From NCBI GenBank assembly GCA_027604005.1, contig JADGJT010000109.1, positions 1 to 62,670 of the forward strand: DNA of 62,670 nucleotides, read 5' to 3'. The DNA is from Dinochytrium kinnereticum (taxonomy: Eukaryota > Chytridiomycota > Chytridiomycetes > Chytridiales > Chytridiaceae). Within the stretch, counting starts at the first letter, position 1. Every line of letters starts with the position of its first letter. Positions 21,888-35,900 of the stretch are shown one piece after another. Under the pieces are notes generated by a model. The model worked only from the letters and a program-made list of their open reading frames with translations. It was not told where the DNA came from and made no database searches. The position numbers were made by a program, and so were the translations under genes.

Positions 21888-24800
21888 TCATGCTCTCGCG
21901 TTATCCCAAAGCCAGAAGGAAATAGCACACACTACATCATTAATATGGCTATACTCTATCTCATCCGCAACCCCTTCCCTGCTAACAGCAACAATGTCAA
22001 TTTGGTATTCCCCTCGCTTCGCCAGCGGGGCCCCAAACCGTCTCAAGTGCTCCAACCTTTCAATCATATGCTCCATATCCGTCAACCTTTCCCGAGAATG
22101 CGAGCGCAGACTCTCCCGATGTATCTTAAGGTTTGTCGGATCTGGTGGTATATAGCTATCTGATGATTCTCTCCTGCTGCTGTTGTCTAACGAGATGTCT
22201 GGCACACCCGACTCGCCCGCGACCCAGGTGCTCAGATGCAAGAGGTAATCCGAGTTTTTCGGGTTGAAAAGAAGGAGGTGATGAACGCCCTGGATAGGAT
22301 GGTCCATCAATTCTCTAGCATTTTCTGAAAATCGGACCTTTAGGAAGCGCAAGATATCAACCCAGGGAAGCGCCTGTGAAGTGAAAAAGGGGATGAGCTG
22401 AGGATCAATGGCCAGCACTGATCTCGATGTTGCCCCGATCTTCTCCAAGAACAGCCTTGTCCACTCAAATGCCTCAATTCTCTCCATCTTATTGGGGCCC
22501 TCTGGGTCATCTTGATTTAGGATTTGACGCCACAGGCTATCACGACCATAATGACGAACGGCCTGCAAGTTATTTGTTAGAGCGCTTTAAAACATATATA
22601 TCGGACCAAATCATCGGACCGATAAATAAAAGGGTTGAAGCGCGAACGATCCTCACCTGTTGAATAAGGCTTTCAATCTTCCGCTCCGCTAACTTGGTAA
22701 TATCACCAAGATAACACCCACTTGAATGATACTCTTGACGGACATCATCATTCCTGGGATCCCCAGAACTCTCCTCTTGTGGAAATATACAGTCTTTCTG
22801 AACAATAACAACAAAGTATTTCAAAGAAAGGTTGCCATCGCCTGATCGTAGACTGAGACGTTGGCCCGTGCCTGCTGAGGAAACAGATGCATCTCTTGGC
22901 GGAATCACTCTCATCTGAGGTCCTGCCTTCTTCATTGTGTACATCGTCGATGCCTTTGGGGTTCCCTCATCCGGATTCGGCTGTTCGGTAGAGTAGATGA
23001 GCACGGTGTACGTATAAGACCCTTCTTCAAATTGGCTTTCTGCGGCCGAGGACGCAAAATCAGGAAATTCAGAGGAAACGAAGCAAGCCACTGGCTCGCC
23101 GTCGTGGAAAACTGATCTAAAGCCGTATTTGACTGGGCTCTTCACAATATAATGGAAGAGGGATCGAGAAACATTCTCTATCCCTATTGCCCATTCACCG
23201 TGTAAAAGACGTGACCGTGCAAAGCCTGGTTGCTTAAAGTTCGTGTGGCGATGGAACGATTGCAAAATGTCAAGAACATTCAGGTGATGGCTCTCGGAGG
23301 GCTGCTTTCTTAGAATGCTTTCAATCTGTCTCAGATGAAAGTCATACGAGAATGAGTTGATGTGAATAGCGTTCCTCACGTTGATGCATTCTAATTTAAA
23401 CTCCCGCTCCGAATCCTTTTCACTCGATTGGGGCCGCACATCCGAGCTATTCTCAGAATCCCCTAAGCCAACTTCTGGATACTTGAGAGTGTACACGTTC
23501 ACGCTCACAAACGCGTGCTCTAAGCTAAGCTGCAAGATTAAGATGCCAGAGTGTAACGACATCTTCAAATAGACGATGCCAACGTCAATTGTCGTCAATC
23601 TATTGATTGAGTACGAGGGGGTTGCAGCGACGCCGATATGGACATTAGGGAGCTCGAGATCACTTAATGCTAGTCCGCTTTCGATACCGAGCCCGGGATT
23701 TTGAGCAGTGCCAGAGTTGTCTTGTGGCTTAAAGTAAGCCACAACTTCCATGCCAAGATACACAAGATACGATATGTACTCGGAAAGGAAGGTACTGATC
23801 ATCTGCTTATGCCATTCTATGACTTCCACCTTTGCGGTATCCCTATCACTATCGATCGTTTGATCAACATCCTCACGATCGTAGTCAGAGCGGTAAGCGA
23901 GTGACGACCGCAGATCCGAAAAGAGAAGCAGGCACCGAGCAAAGTGAAGACGAACCGATCGCAGAATATCAGCGAGCTCAGAGATGGTAAACTGCCGATC
24001 GAATGATTTATCCTCATTCTTGTCAAAGCCATCGTAACTCTGCGCGGGAACGATAGAGGAAGAATCATCCCACTTCCGACTGGTAGTCTTTGATTTGAGC
24101 TGGAGCTTGGTCGAAATCCCTGATGCTATCATGGAACTTCTTTGATGCGGTAGACGAATATGCCGAACAAAACTATCAAGATACTCAACAGCATGGCGCT
24201 GAAGAATATCCGCTTCCATGTTAAACATGCGGCGGTAATGATCCGAGTGTCCAATCCCAGATTCGTTTTCATGATAGGTCGATAAACGCTCACGTTCACC
24301 GAATTGCTGCAAGGCTGCAAAACCTAACCCCTGAACACCCCCGTAAGAGCTGGAGTAAGAGATGCCGTTCGGTAGAGCCGAATTGGCATTATAGCTCCCA
24401 AAGTCAGTTCCTATTCCTTTTGTATCCATAGTGGTTGAACGGGTAACAGAGGATGCAGGGATATGACGATCCAAAAATTGCATCCGAATGTTATTCCAGC
24501 TCAAACTCCTAAGGACCTGACCAAAAATCTGGTCGCAATAGTTTTGATGCCAGTTGTAAGTGAAGACTGACACATGGTCATTCACAATACTCATAACAAG
24601 AAAACAAGATCTTGGGCCGAGCTCTAAGACACTGGAATGAAAAAATCCCGAGTAATGCATAACGTCCTCCATGGCCGAACGCGCCCATCCTGTTGGCCCA
24701 ACATCCAACGGCGGCATGCGACGGCTAGTGTACTTTCCACCACCGCTGCTGTTCGGAACTTCCTGAGGAGAGTCTTCCGCAGTCAGCCATCGGGCTTGAC

Positions 24801-27800
24801 CATAGGTGGAAGAGACCATCATCGGTGGAGTGCTAAAGCCAGAGGATTCCGAATCGAACGATTGCTTGCGTTCGATGCTATCCCGACCCTCATAGCTGTA
24901 CTTTGCATTCGAGTATTTGCTCGAGAATTCGCTGAATCCTATCATTACTACGAGTTCATCCTCATTTCTTGACGACAAAGGTGCTCTCGTCTCTGAGACG
25001 TTACGCGCTGGCCGGAAAATCTCAAAGAAGGGTCCTTCGCTTTGATTCTTTCCTAAAATGGGCTCCTTCTTAACTATCAGAGGTGCGGGTAAGAAGGTCA
25101 TATCATTGAACATGTCTTGAATTTCGGCTGCAAATTCTTCGATTATCCAATGAGGCAACTTCACTGGGGAGCTCAACTTCTGAACGGAGATAGGGTTGAT
25201 ATCGGATGACAACTTCAGAATCTGCGTTAACTCCTTAATAAAGAACGGGAAGGATCCATCTATTCGAGAACCAGTGCGCACAGGGGGTTTGCTTGCAATC
25301 TGCTGCCGCCCCTCCTCATCAAAACTTTCTTGGTGATCGTCTCCCTTCGTAGAGCCTTGTCGCGGTTCGGCCAGCTCGGCTGCATACCTTCGAATGCAGT
25401 TTTCAATGAGGTAGTCATAAAGAGTCTCGTTGAAACCTTTAATGATCTTCTCAAATATCACATCGAGATTGGACGAGCCTACTGACCAGACTTCAACGAG
25501 AATTTTGAAACCGGTGTCCGAAGCACGATCAAGCGAGAAATCCGAGATCCGAAAGTGATCCCAACGTTCTGAAACGCTCGCAACAGTTGAGCTGTGAGAT
25601 TCCAAGTTATCGCTAAAGTTGAATACGGCTGACTTAGATGCATCGGTAACCACATGTCCGTTTTGATCAATCAACGCGAGGCATATCGAAGCAATACCAA
25701 TCCCAACGCTGGATTCTAGAGAAGTTTGGTTTCGGAAGCTAACCCCATTGTACAGAAAGGAAAAGTCACCAAAAGCAAGTTCGCAGAACTTTCCTAGACT
25801 GAAACCAAACATTCATTAGCGGAACCATAAATCTCACCATAATTGGGAAGAAGACTCTCACCCGTCACTTTCATCTTCTACTTCATTCGATTCACAGAAT
25901 CCGAAATGCAACTCGTAGTACTTTCGAAGAGCAGTCGCAACGTCATTCCCTCCCAAAGGACTCAAAAACGACAGCATGTACTGACGCAAAAGCAGCAAAA
26001 GAAGGTAGGGATTCTGAATAGATTCCGGAATCATCAACCACTCCCGTCGAACAGGAGGAGTATGCGGTGCGCGCGCGATCGGGAGAATGAACTCAACATC
26101 TGGTCGGGTTAATTTGACCGCAACACTTCGAGAGAGATAGGTGCTTAACGCCGTCTGAACCAACGCGTTCATCTTCGTCTCAATGTGAGTCTTAAAATCA
26201 ACTGTAATCTCCCGGCTTGGAGGTTCAACACCGAAAAACTCTAGAGTCAATGCGTAATCCACTTGACGGGAAGGAGGTAAAGTACTACCGGTGCCTGGTA
26301 TATTAGGTGGACGACGAGAGCTCGGAGATCCGGGAGTTTTCGGAGATTCCTTCATATTCGAAACGGTCATATGTTTTGGAGGAAGATCTTCTTTTGCGAT
26401 AGCCTCTCGTTCCACTTTTGAATCTCGTTCTGAATCGTTAGCAACCTCGGTTATCGATATCTGAAAGTAATAGATACTCTCCCGAGTGGCAAACACAAAC
26501 ATATTCTTTCGGTTCGTAATCAATAACGGATTGATTGTCATCACAATCGAGTTAAGCACTGAGACACTCTTTAAACGCCAGTGAACGGGAAAAGATATCC
26601 TGTAAACTGACGGGCATGCAAAGCACCCTTGGCTTAGCGGCTTGATATAGGAATCAGTTGACTCATAAGAGGACGGGCAGGAATTTTCGTCATCCTCCGA
26701 AGATCCATCCTGCATTTCGCTTTCTTTATCCGGTGGAGGAAGAGGGATAAGGTATTTACTGAATATACACAAAGTTAGACTACGAATAAAGTCCCTCCCG
26801 AAACAAACCTTGCTTTATGAGTTTCATTGACCCGGCTCAACAAAATCAACCGATTTACCTTCTCACAGCAATCCGCAACGTACTTCCTAACCGTTCGCAA
26901 AAGCGCGGCCTTTTCCACAGGAGACGCCAATTTTGAGAAGTACAAGATATTGCATCGACCATTCTCAAACGACGCCAACAGCCAGAACGGGTTTCCAATC
27001 AACCTCACACCCTCCTCGTTTTCTGGTGATATCGGAGACATCGTGATCCCCAATCCCTCCATCTCTCCCGCACTCTCGTACATAGAGGATTCCAAGAAAT
27101 GATCTTTTGTGAACTTTGAACCGACAACTCGGAAGAGATCACCAATTTTGACTATAGACAGCTCGGTACTGGATCCTAGCATTTTCTGAAACTCTTGTTT
27201 AAGAAGGTTCGCCGTATCGTATGAATGGTTCAGGAAGAACGTTCGAAGAGATATGCCGACGCTAAACGATTCGCTGGTGATTGTGTTCTCAAAGATCCCT
27301 GAACTGAACGCCGAGAGGTCTGTGTTGTGGCGTTCACGTAGAATATCCCAGACAAGCTTTACAGACGCTTCATCGTCGGATGAAGAGAGGTGAAGAAGAC
27401 CGTCCATTATTTCGTCTTCTAGAAGGATGGAGATCGCACGGGTCGTTTCGCACACTGCTCGAATCTTTTCCGTCGTGCATGAAGCTCGTGTTGCCAACCT
27501 GTAATTCAAAAATGGTCAAAACACTAACAAAAAGAAGGACAAAAATAAACGGACAAAAAAACAGTCGACTCTCACAATCTCTCCAAACTCTCCACATTCG
27601 TGTCATCCGTGCTTAAAGTTTGTGACGTCATCCCATCCTTTGGCAACGACAAACAAACAAGATGTAACGTCGCAACAGTCCCATCAACACTTTCTATAGG
27701 GCTATTCTTAGTCCCAATAATATGAGGAGAAAAGTCCAAAGCCGCCGGATCATTCTCTAAGGACTCTAGAGAAACAGCATCCACAACGCTCTCTAAATCG

Positions 27801-30800
27801 CTATCAATATGCGGAGCGTGTCCTGAGATATAGTATGAAACCGGTAAGGAGAAGACTGGAACATGAGTCGACTCTTCGTTTCTCACACTTGATTTTCGGA
27901 ATGAACATTCTGTGCGAATCAGGAAGGGGGTTTCGGAGACCTCGAGAAGCCTTAGTAGTTCAACTGTCTTCTCCTTTCCTCTTGATGCTGCTGATGCGTT
28001 ACGGTCTAGCCTCCTTAATTCAGGCTTGAAAAAGAAGACGTTGCGCTCTTCATTTAGAAGCTTTGAGACGGGTTGGAAGAATCGAGTCAGGACCGTCCTG
28101 AACCGCCGTTGTATATCAAGTGCATCACTGCTATAATAAGATTTAGAACAATAATATTTCTATGCATCTTTAGATTCACCTGTATCGAGCGCGTCCGTCT
28201 CCTTCCATACGACTCTTCAATATCTGAACGTTAAGGTATCCAGTAAGATCAATATTGATCTTCGTCTCGACACAAGAAGAAAGAGCCCTATCCAAATCAA
28301 TGGGCTCAATCTGGAAGCCCTGTGACAGGGTAAAGAAAATAGTTCTACACAAAGCCGATGAATACACACTCGACACAGACGACATGAACGCCTTAATGTT
28401 GCTTCTTGCATCCTCCTTTTCGACACTAGCCGCAAGCGGGCTCGCTGGTTTGCTTCCTGGAAACATTGACGAGTAAGGTTGTTCAGGCTCGTTAACACTG
28501 ATGGAAGGAGGGATGCCAGCCTTTCCTTGCAAAATGATCGTTCCATCATTGATTTCTTCATCTGAGCCACCGAAAGTAGGATTGACGAGGAAGCTTGTGT
28601 CCACATTCACTCGAAAAATCTCGTCGGTGCTGATGGATTCGAAGGCTTTGATGTAGAGCGATTCGGTCGATGACCGAACCATGGGTCTCTGACACTCTAC
28701 AATTGTGAGCGTCAAGTATCGAATTCGAAGACGATCTTCTTCACTCATTTCCATCCCATACAACCCTTCACTGGTCTCTTTCCCTCTTCGCTGAACGTTT
28801 TTAGGAGTTGCAGGGTACAGCGGAAGGAAGATCAAGAGGAACCTTTGCTCGTCTAGAATCTTGACAAAACACACGGAATGCTTGATTCCACTCACAAGAA
28901 TATCCTTACCATGCTCCATCGAGTTTCGCACCGTCTCCTGAATGCTCTCAAGCAAATCCATGCGGGAAAGCCCAAGCTTTTGGAACGCCTTTCGTCCCGG
29001 TAAGGGACGTAAACCAGGAGCCGGAGAAAGCACAAACGGATCCGACTTTGGGTACGTCGATGCTTTGGTGCTTCGTACAGGTTGATGACCAGCGGTAGGA
29101 CCAATAGGAATCTCGCCATCCGTAACCGACGCCACCGCCCTCTCGAAAAAGCGATGAAGCGCCAACCCGATCCTCTCCCGTGGTGTGGTCGCATTTAAAA
29201 TCGGGTCACCCATCAACTTTATGCTCGGAACGCTCAACGAGCCTTCAGAATCGGTTCGACGGTCATTCGGGATCGTGATAGCAAGATCGTTCAAAGATCG
29301 TCTAGGGCCCATCCCTGAATTGGACAATGATCGATTCTCACGACCAGATCCGGGGCCTAACCCAGAATTCGACAGCGACCGATTCTCCCGCCCCGTCAAC
29401 TCATAAGTCGTGGCCGGAGATCCCGGCGACTCCAACCCGATTGTCGGTGAATTCGTTCTGGACCTTGACAAACTATTGTTGTCAGGCGCGAAACTATTGT
29501 TGCGCCGTTGGCCAACCACGTCCGGAGACATTTGAGCAACCTCTGGCATCTCCACGGTCGAGGGCTCAAAGTCATCCAAGCTTGACCCGAGACTGACAAA
29601 AGGGACGTGAAACACTCCGACACTGAAGATCGAGTCTAGGAGAAGGGAGGAGAGTCGGTATTCTGTTGGAACGACCATGGATGATCTTCCGATGTCGTAA
29701 GATGGTTTTTGAACTCTCGAAGCTTCGACTGAAACAGTTGAGAAAGAGTCCGGTAAGAACCCGGTATCGTCTCTGGTTCTAGCTCGGTGTCGTCCACGTC
29801 CAATCTCTCCAGCCTCAGCACCCTGCCGAAACTCGGTGCCCAATATGAAAACACGATCAAACGTATGCAGCTTCTCAATCAGCTTCCGATCCCTCATCTC
29901 AACATCCTCTGCAACCTGCTCATGAAGCTCCGAAAACAGATCCCTGATATCCGTTGACTCATGCTCATCCAGGGTCGTGTCCATGGATCCATCGCATATT
30001 GGCTCGGCCCAGAGCTCTGTCACGATGGTGCGTCTCGCAGCGTCCATCAAGACTACAAATTGGATCGAACAGATCAGGTCTCGAGACGGCGCGATGTCGT
30101 TTTCTTTGAGTCGAATGGATCTGCTGGACCTTCCCGACAGTTTTTGACGGCGTGGGACAATTATTTCTCTGTAGAATGTAACGCTGTGAGGTTTTTGGAA
30201 GACGAGGAGGTAGCCTTCCTCCAACCTCGATCGGCAGATAATGTCGAACGCAATCTCGTGAGACGGGACAACATTTGGCGTGGTCATGTCCAGCTCCTTC
30301 ATTGGAACATCTGCAAGCCAAACCCACCGGTGAGACCTAAGGTAAGATCGAACGGGAGGGCGAGAGATCACAATCGCTGCCATCCCCGACCTCTCTCCTC
30401 TGTTTAACCCAACTTCCTGGTCAGGAGGTACCGGCCCTCCTCCACGATCACTCAGCATCTCCCCACCAACGCTCTCCCCCTCATCTGACGTTGGGAATTG
30501 GTACCGAACGAGTAACCTTCGTACAGGTCTCTGGCACACCACAAGGGGAGCAAAAGTACTTGGAATGTCTTGAAGCCTCTGACTAGACCGCTTCGAAAAC
30601 CCCGTCCGAATCAACGCGATGCTCGCGCAGATCTCTTGAACCAGCTCCGTTCGTTGAGACTTGGACGCGTTGAAGAAGGAGAATTTTAAACTCATCAACC
30701 AGTCCGTCTCAAACCCCAGTCGTAGCACCGCGAACCCTGTCGGAGGTGGTGGGGGATCGCTTGAGGATGCGTGTGCGATCGGTCCCAGAAATTTGATGTA

Positions 30801-32700
30801 GGTTTGTCGGTTCAACGCGAATGAACTCCACGTGTTGGTGAGATAGTGGGTGAGTTGGAAGAACGCTTGGGGGAGGCGAACCCTCTCCTGCGGGTTTTTG
30901 GAAGCCGATGGAAGAGATGACAATGAGGCTTGAGACGACACGCTCAGCATGTTGAGTTTTTGAGTGGAACTCGGTCTCAAGATAACGTCTTTATCCCACT
31001 CATCAAACGATATCTTTGTCCCCACAACATGGGACAACACATGCCAGATCCCCGTGTTTTGATCCCCCAACACAAGCGGCACCCCCCCGGGACCAACATT
31101 CATCACCGCCGGAAACAGTCTCGTCTCCTGCTTTGGCACAGCCGTTAAAACCGGCTCGGTGTTGAACGAAGAGACCATCTTCAACATCTCATCCATGTCA
31201 TAGACACCGCGGAGGTAATTATGCAACTTCATCAATCGATCGGGTTTCACCTCCGCGTCCTGGACATTCACAAACTGAATCGCGAACGCGTGATGCGCGA
31301 GGATGTTCAATTCAATTCTGGGAGGTTTCACACTGGACGACGATAAGATGGAGGAGAACGTGGCGTCCGTCACACCTCCCCACACCGTCTTAATGGTGTA
31401 CTGAATCGTCACGTTTGGAAGCCAAGGTCTCGCCAGGATGATCTCCACCTTGTCAATCTTCCTGTTGGCCTTTCTAGAGATGTGAACGCTTCGCAGCGAA
31501 AACCCTTCCAGGAGTCGAGCGTTCACCAAGAAATCCAGACTCGCGTTCGCAAGGTAATCCCTGTACCCACATAAAATCTCAGCGACCAGCGGAGGTTTGC
31601 TATCAATGTCCCAAGGAAACCTCAACTCTTCGGGAGAGACCTGAGCAGCGGATTCAATCTCCGTGTTGATCAACCGGGACCGAGGAAGGTCAACGTTGCG
31701 TTCCCGTGACCCGGCGTTGACGCTTCGAAATCGATTCTCCTTCTCGACTTTCGTCAACACCATGTCTCGCATCAGCAGGTGGAGGTGGTAGAAATTCGGA
31801 GGAGGTGGGACGTCTCTCATTGTCTCGGTGGTGGCAGGGAGAGTGATGGTCTCAACGTCAAGATATTTACAATCAGATCCGTAAATGAATTTTCCAAACG
31901 TCGCGATGGCGAGAAACCTCAGAGACTCATTGTCAGGAACGTACCCAAAGTTAACGCTCGGCACAAACCCATCACTTGACCCCGCTTGAATCACCGTGAA
32001 ACTCACATTCTCCTTTGCGAGACGTCGACACGAGTCTCGGTACACAAAATCTCCCCCCCTCAACCCCTGTGACACCCCGTCCGTCAAAAATATAACACCA
32101 GGTTGAGTGTCCTGCGGAAGAAGCCGTAACGCAAACAACGCGTGATCCAACGAATTGAACCCCACAGAATCCATCACAACCGGTTTCCCCGTGTTCGAGA
32201 TCAAACTCGCTGAGCTTGCAAAAGGATTCCCAACCTCTGACCTAACCTCCCCCTCCCGTAATTCTGACGAAGCGGTCATCATCCCGCAGTCCGATTGTCG
32301 ACGATGGATGAGCGTGATCTCGTACTCGTTCAACGCTTCAGCGAGCTTTTCGGTCAGGGAGAAGAGGTTGCTGCTTGTTACTTGGACGTCTTGGATGAGG
32401 GTGTAGATGGGGTGGGTTTCGGAGAAGCCGGGGGGTTTGTCGCTGGATGTCCCGGTGCCGGTTTCGGCGATGACGGTCACGTAGATTTCTGGTTGGATCT
32501 TGACAATGACAGCGGGGGTGCGGGGGTGGTGGGGTGGGGTTTAGAAGTGGAGTTTTGGGATGTGGGTGCGGGGGTAGTGGGGTGGGTTTAGAAGTAGAGT
32601 TTTGGGGTGTGGGGTGCGGGAACTTACTTTTACGACTTTGCCGGTTATGGAGCTTGTGAATGAATAGGGACGGCACATTCCGTCGAGGCATTTGCAAAGC
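21888..32700 (-). CDS. SZT2: SZT2 homologue (KICSTOR scaffold subunit)
   Basis: A very long minus-strand gene of about 3,400 residues. Exons traced: 32628-32700, about 28170-32498, two to three short ones to 26775, 25862-26772, 22657-25793 and 21888-22562. In animals SZT2 scaffolds KICSTOR, which holds GATOR1 on lysosomes so that amino-acid loss shuts off TORC1. Recognisable blocks in the right order: QPEIYVTVIAETG, GVIFLTDGV, VNFGYVPDNESLRFLAIATFG, ATRASCTTEKIRAVCE followed by LLEDEIMDGLL, INPLLITNRKNMFVF, INSFSYDFHLRQIE and RHYGRDSLWRQIL with AIDPQL. The 5' end is unresolved: the first conserved exon (LCKCLDGMCRPYSF) lies only 275 bp from UTP10 coding sequence, so about 130-160 N-terminal residues present in animal SZT2 cannot fit. 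A possible start is the ATG at 32758-32760, but that needs a 31-nt intron; the ATG at 32676-32678 is another. Confidence 0.88.
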
Positions 32701-32974
32701 CTACAAAAATTAAATAGGTTAGATCACTGACAAGAACGGCACAGACAGCGACGAAACCATCAACATGAAAATACATGTGGACAAGGAAAAGCCTCGCGGA
32801 TTAATGTAACCTCCAAATCCAAGATAAAGACATCCAACCTCTCCCCCTCCCAAACAAATCAAAACCAAAAGAATAAAAATCCATATTCAGTCAAACTCCC
32901 ACAAAAAAACGAAAGAAAGCACTCCCCCCCCCCAAAAAAAAACAAACAAAAAACAAAAAGAGAATAAAACTCAC

Positions 32975-35900
32975 AATCAGGCACAAACGCAAAGTACTTT
33001 GAAAGACACCCCATGATCAACTTCCACCCTTCATCCACGTTAAACTTATCCGCGTATTTGGCGAGCGCGGCGATGGACGGGTCGATCATTTGCGTAAAGT
33101 ACGGGGCAAAGATGGACTGTATGAAGGCGCATCAAGACAAGGGATCAGGAGGTGATTTAACTCAACGCCTCAAAAAGTATAGAGAAATTTATGCAAACCT
33201 TCAACTTTGACATCAGCGCGTCCATGATACGGTAGAATGTGAGAAGTCTGTGTTCTGTGCCTGTTTGATCAAATTGCGGTTAGATTCTTTTCCTTTTGGG
33301 GGGGCGGGAGGGGAGGAGTAAGGGTGATTCTTTCTGTTGGGTTGACCTTGTTGAATCCTCCTATCTTCCAGCCAGTTCCGAAGGTTGAGGAAAATGGGCT
33401 TAAAGAGACTCTCGTTGAGCCGAAGAACGAATTGCATGAACGCAGAGATGGAGCTTGTCTCGACCTTGGCCAGAACCTAAAAGTGACAAACAAGCGCAAA
33501 CAACCAAACAGCCACACATTAGAACACTAATCAACATACGGCTCACTCTAAACCCTAGACTCGAACCTGAAAAGGGAAGAAAAAGCAACAAAAAAAAAAG
33601 AGAGAGAGAAAAAAAAAAAGAAGTAATGAAAACCCCACCTCCTCCCCAACACCCGCCACAAACATCCTCCTAAAATCAAACACCCTCAAAAACAACTCAA
33701 CAAGCTCCTTAGAGTACTGCAATATATCCGACTTTTCAATCCTCCCCACAAGAATGCTGACAACCCCAACAAAATCAAGCGCAGCCTCCGACACGCCATT
33801 CTGACCACCCATGCAGGAGCCTTGAAAAACGGGTCCAACGGTCTTCTGGAAAACGGGGACGACGATACGTGTTGGGATCTTTTCGGAGATGGTGCTGAGG
33901 ATGTCTTGCTTCTTGGAATCGAGCTGAGTGTGTATTGAAAGTGTTTAGAATTTTTATTCTCAATTTTGGTTGGAAGGAAGGGAGGGAAGGGGGTGTTGAT
34001 TTACCTGGCTGCGGAGGCTTCTGTCGACTTGCTTCTCGTAGCTTCTTCCCAAAATTTTTTGGAGAACGTCGGGGAGGAAGGCTCCGACGAAGAGAGGGAG
34101 GGTTTCGATGATGGTTTCCAGGGCTTGGAGGAAGGTGAGATGCTCGCCGTCCGCCAATTCTACCATTACCGACCAGCAATTTTTTAAAAAAAAAAAACAA
34201 CCACAAAAAACACAATACGTCAGCCCCATCACCTCACGAGACAACTACAAAACAAGTCAAATTTTACCATCCTGTATCTCTTGCAAAATCTGCTTCATCA
34301 TCTGAGGCAGGAAGGGAATCACACGAGGTCCAAGCTCCTTGCTAAGAAAAACAAGATAGTCAGTCGTATAAAGCATCATCAAAGTGAAAAGAAAGGCGAG
34401 GACACGGGAACCCCCATACCATAAAGTCGTGATGCACAAAGCACCAAGAGCCCTAACCTCCCTGCTGCTGTGTCCCATAGCACCCTCCGCAAGCAGTGAA
34501 GGCATCAACGCAATGTAAGCCTCTGGGTCCCTCTTCGCAATGCTCTTTGACATAGAGTTGATGCAAGCAAGGGTCGATTGCCGAACATCCTGCGAAGCAA
34601 GCAAGCAAACGAAAAAGACATACCAAATGAGATTGAATAATCTCAAAAATGCCTCACCTCCTCCTTGGTCGACTCAGACTTTGGAATCCCCTTGATGTTC
34701 TGATGAAGCTGGGAGAGCAACTGCTTCAGCAAGGGTTGACTGGCTACAAACTCCTCGTCGGTGAAGATGGGAACGCGGTCGTTAAGGAGCAATATGGAGC
34801 GTCTTCGCATCTACAGGTGACCGTTAGAAGAAAACCGGAGGCTAAAACTAAACATGAAAAACAAAAAACAAAAAACAATACGATCAAAGCCTACTTACGG
34901 ACAAATCATGGTTATCAATCAACCTGGAAGCAACATCCAAGAACACATTGAACGGCAGCAACAAATTCAACGAGTTCAACGCAGTGTAAAGGCGTTTCAA
35001 CAATCCTAAAGCAAACAGAGAACCGAAATAAAACAGCATATTAAACACCTGCGAAAAATCTCTACCGCGACCCTCCATACCTCTGTTGAACTTTGTAACC
35101 GACGCCGAAACCTCATCACCTTCCTCAACGTTTGTCTGATCAATTACCTTCAAAAGAAGTTCAAGGAACTTCAACAGGTAATCAACAGTTTCAGCGGTCA
35201 TATGACCCGCGAGCTTCTTCGAGAAGGCACGGCTCCCAAGAGCCTCTGCTGTGAAATCAAAGCAAGCAAGCTTGAAGTATCGAAGGGCTTTACCCGATAT
35301 AGGGCTACCCCAATTTTGATTAGAACCACTGCATTCAGAGGTAAAAAGCTGACTTACGCAGAGAGAGGGCTCACAGCGACCGGGGCCTCGGCCTCGTCAA
35401 CATCCTTCATCGCCTCCAGCGATTCAATAAATCGAATCAAGGACTATGTTTCGACAGTGATAAGTAAAACGTTGAAACAAAAAATTGGATATATGGCTTA
35501 CCTCGAACTGGATCGAGCAGTCAAAGTGGTGGAGAAGGCTGAGGCAGAACGCCGGGATTCCCTCCGCGTCCTGACTCATACCAGGAGCCTTCGTCGTAAC
35601 CTTTTGGAGAAGCATTGCGAGTAACATGTGGAGGAACTCCCGGGGTCCAAGTGTTGATATCAACAAGATGAAAAGCCTGCAAATTGTGCGCATTACTATG
35701 GGCTATCGAACCTCCCAAAGCCGGGATGCGGAACCCAAAACTCACCGCAGACGCCTGTGCTTGGGGATGTGGACGTAGGAGTCCACAAAGATTTGCGAAA
35801 CTTGCTTCACATCTGAACGAAGGAAGAAAAAACGTCAACTACATCAAACCACAAAACCACTAACCTTTCGAGATGGATCCCTTCGCGGATGTCTTTGAAA

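Noticed and set aside
29961..30407. Plus-strand open frame of 148 codons inside SZT2
   Set aside because: Antisense to the largest SZT2 exon, whose translation shows continuous family-like sequence; a shadow frame.
32732..32760. 29-nt first exon for SZT2 starting at ATG 32758-32760
   Set aside because: It gives the right phase, but the intron would be only 31 nt, shorter than any other intron found here (38 nt or more), so it is mentioned only as a possibility.
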